Source: Auritidibacter sp. Marseille-P8566
GTDB taxonomy: Bacteria; Bacteroidota; Bacteroidia; Flavobacteriales; Flavobacteriaceae
Assembly (NCBI GenBank): GCA_943325595.2
Contig: CALPQA020000165.1
Location: 1 to 5,498, forward strand
Reading direction: 5' to 3'
DNA length: 5,498 bases
The notes beneath the pieces are model-generated. The model searched no databases, was not told the origin of the DNA, and saw only the letters and a list, made by a program, of their open reading frames with translations. The translations under genes were made by a program, and so were the position numbers. Positions 4,803 to 5,498 of the stretch are shown piece by piece (the stretch's first letter is position 1; each line of letters begins with the position of its first letter).

Positions 4803-5498
4803 ATGCAAAAATACATTAGCCAACTTAACGAAGCGCAACAAGAACCTGTTCTCCAAAAGGACGGGCCAATGATAATTATTGCGGGTGCTGGCTCAGGAAA
4901 AACCCGTGTTCTAACCATTAGAATTGCCTATTTGATGAGTTTGGGAGTTGATTCTTTTAGCATTTTGGCGTTGACTTTTACGAACAAAGCCGCCCGTGAA
5001 ATGAAAAAAAGAATCTCGGATATTGTAGGTTCTAACGAGGCAAAAAATCTATGGATGGGAACGTTCCACTCCGTTTTTGCAAGAATTCTCCGTTCGGAAG
5101 CCGACAAATTAGGGTATCCTTCCAATTTTACAATATATGATACGCAAGATTCTGTTCGTTTAATTTCTGCAGTAATTAAAGAAATGCAATTGGATCGTGA
5201 TATTTACAAACCAAAACAAGTTTTAAGTAGAATTTCATCCTATAAAAATAGTTTAATTACTGTTAAAGCCTATTTCAATAATCCCGAATTACAAGAGCAA
5301 GATGCAATGTCTAAAAAGCCTCGTTTGGGTGAAATTTATCAAAATTATGTGGAGCGTTGTTTTAAAGCCGGAGCGATGGATTTTGATGATTTACTATTGA
5401 AAACCAATGAATTGCTGACTCGGTTTCCTGAAGTTTTAGCCAAATACCAAAACAGATTTCGATATATTTTGGTCGACGAGTACCAAGATACGAATCAT
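4803..5498 (+). CDS. UvrD/PcrA-type SF1 ATP-dependent DNA helicase, N-terminal part (partial)
   Basis: This is a 3'-5' superfamily 1A helicase that uses ATP to unwind DNA in nucleotide excision and mismatch repair and in removing proteins from DNA. The 232 residues present hold the first half of the motif set in order: the Q motif region LNEAQQEPV (8-16), Walker A AGAGSGKT (27-34), motif Ia ALTFTNKAAREMKKRI (56-71), motif Ib GTFHSVFARILR (86-97), the 1B domain with MDFDDLLL (192-199), and motif II (Walker B) VDEYQDT (224-230). The reading frame is still open at the window edge; family members are usually about 700-800 residues. An in-frame TAA (4800-4802) directly precedes the ATG, which fixes the start within this window. 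The gene has its own promoter. UvrD, PcrA and Rep cannot be separated from this half alone, so no symbol is given. Confidence 0.95.
   Translation, partial: MQKYISQLNEAQQEPVLQKDGPMIIIAGAGSGKTRVLTIRIAYLMSLGVDSFSILALTFTNKAAREMKKRISDIVGSNEAKNLWMGTFHSVFARILRSEADKLGYPSNFTIYDTQDSVRLISAVIKEMQLDRDIYKPKQVLSRISSYKNSLITVKAYFNNPELQEQDAMSKKPRLGEIYQNYVERCFKAGAMDFDDLLLKTNELLTRFPEVLAKYQNRFRYILVDEYQDTNH

Noticed and set aside
4928..5125. 65-codon open frame on the - strand
   Set aside because: It is antisense to the UvrD-like helicase between motifs I and Ib; it is a shadow of that coding frame.
1..5498. The two SF1 helicase genes at the window ends as parts of one system
   Set aside because: They belong to different subfamilies (RecD-like and UvrD-like), are separated by unrelated genes, and the second has its own promoter.

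Overview
The window is AT-rich chromosomal DNA that looks like Flavobacterium or a close relative in the Flavobacteriia. Three things point there. Several genes have the TAnnTTTG minus-7 promoter element and lack Shine-Dalgarno sequences. One secreted protein carries a type IX secretion (T9SS) sorting domain, a system confined to the Bacteroidota. The Kdo pathway gene indicates a Gram-negative lipopolysaccharide maker. I see no tRNA, rRNA, insertion sequence, integrase, phage gene or CRISPR array.

Layout. Positions 1-115 hold the last 37 codons of a RecD-like superfamily 1 helicase (+). Then comes kdsB (163-888, +), whose stop codon directly abuts the stop codon of a convergent K+ channel gene (889-1587, -). 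A 262-base gap (1588-1849) holds a duplicated 14-bp module resembling intergenic repeats of flavobacterial genomes, plus a strong terminator for the next gene. That gene (1850-2374, -) encodes a small membrane-anchored protein of unknown function. It is divergent from a gene for a secreted PNGase F-like protein with a T9SS tail (2522-3853, +), which ends in a good intrinsic terminator. A TauE/SafE-family membrane transporter follows (3932-4702, +), then the 5' part of a UvrD/PcrA helicase gene (4803-5498, +) that runs off the window.

The genes do not form one operon or pathway. Most have their own promoter or terminator, and the functions are unrelated: Kdo activation, ion flux, glycoprotein deglycosylation, anion export and DNA repair. 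The window begins and ends in two different SF1 helicase genes.

I do not see a new multi-gene system here. The most interesting item is the divergent PNGase F-like protein. By my by-eye alignment it keeps two of the three catalytic acidic positions, has Asp for Glu at the third, and lacks two of the three disulfides of the classical enzyme. The next most interesting is the intergenic repeat at 1691-1788.
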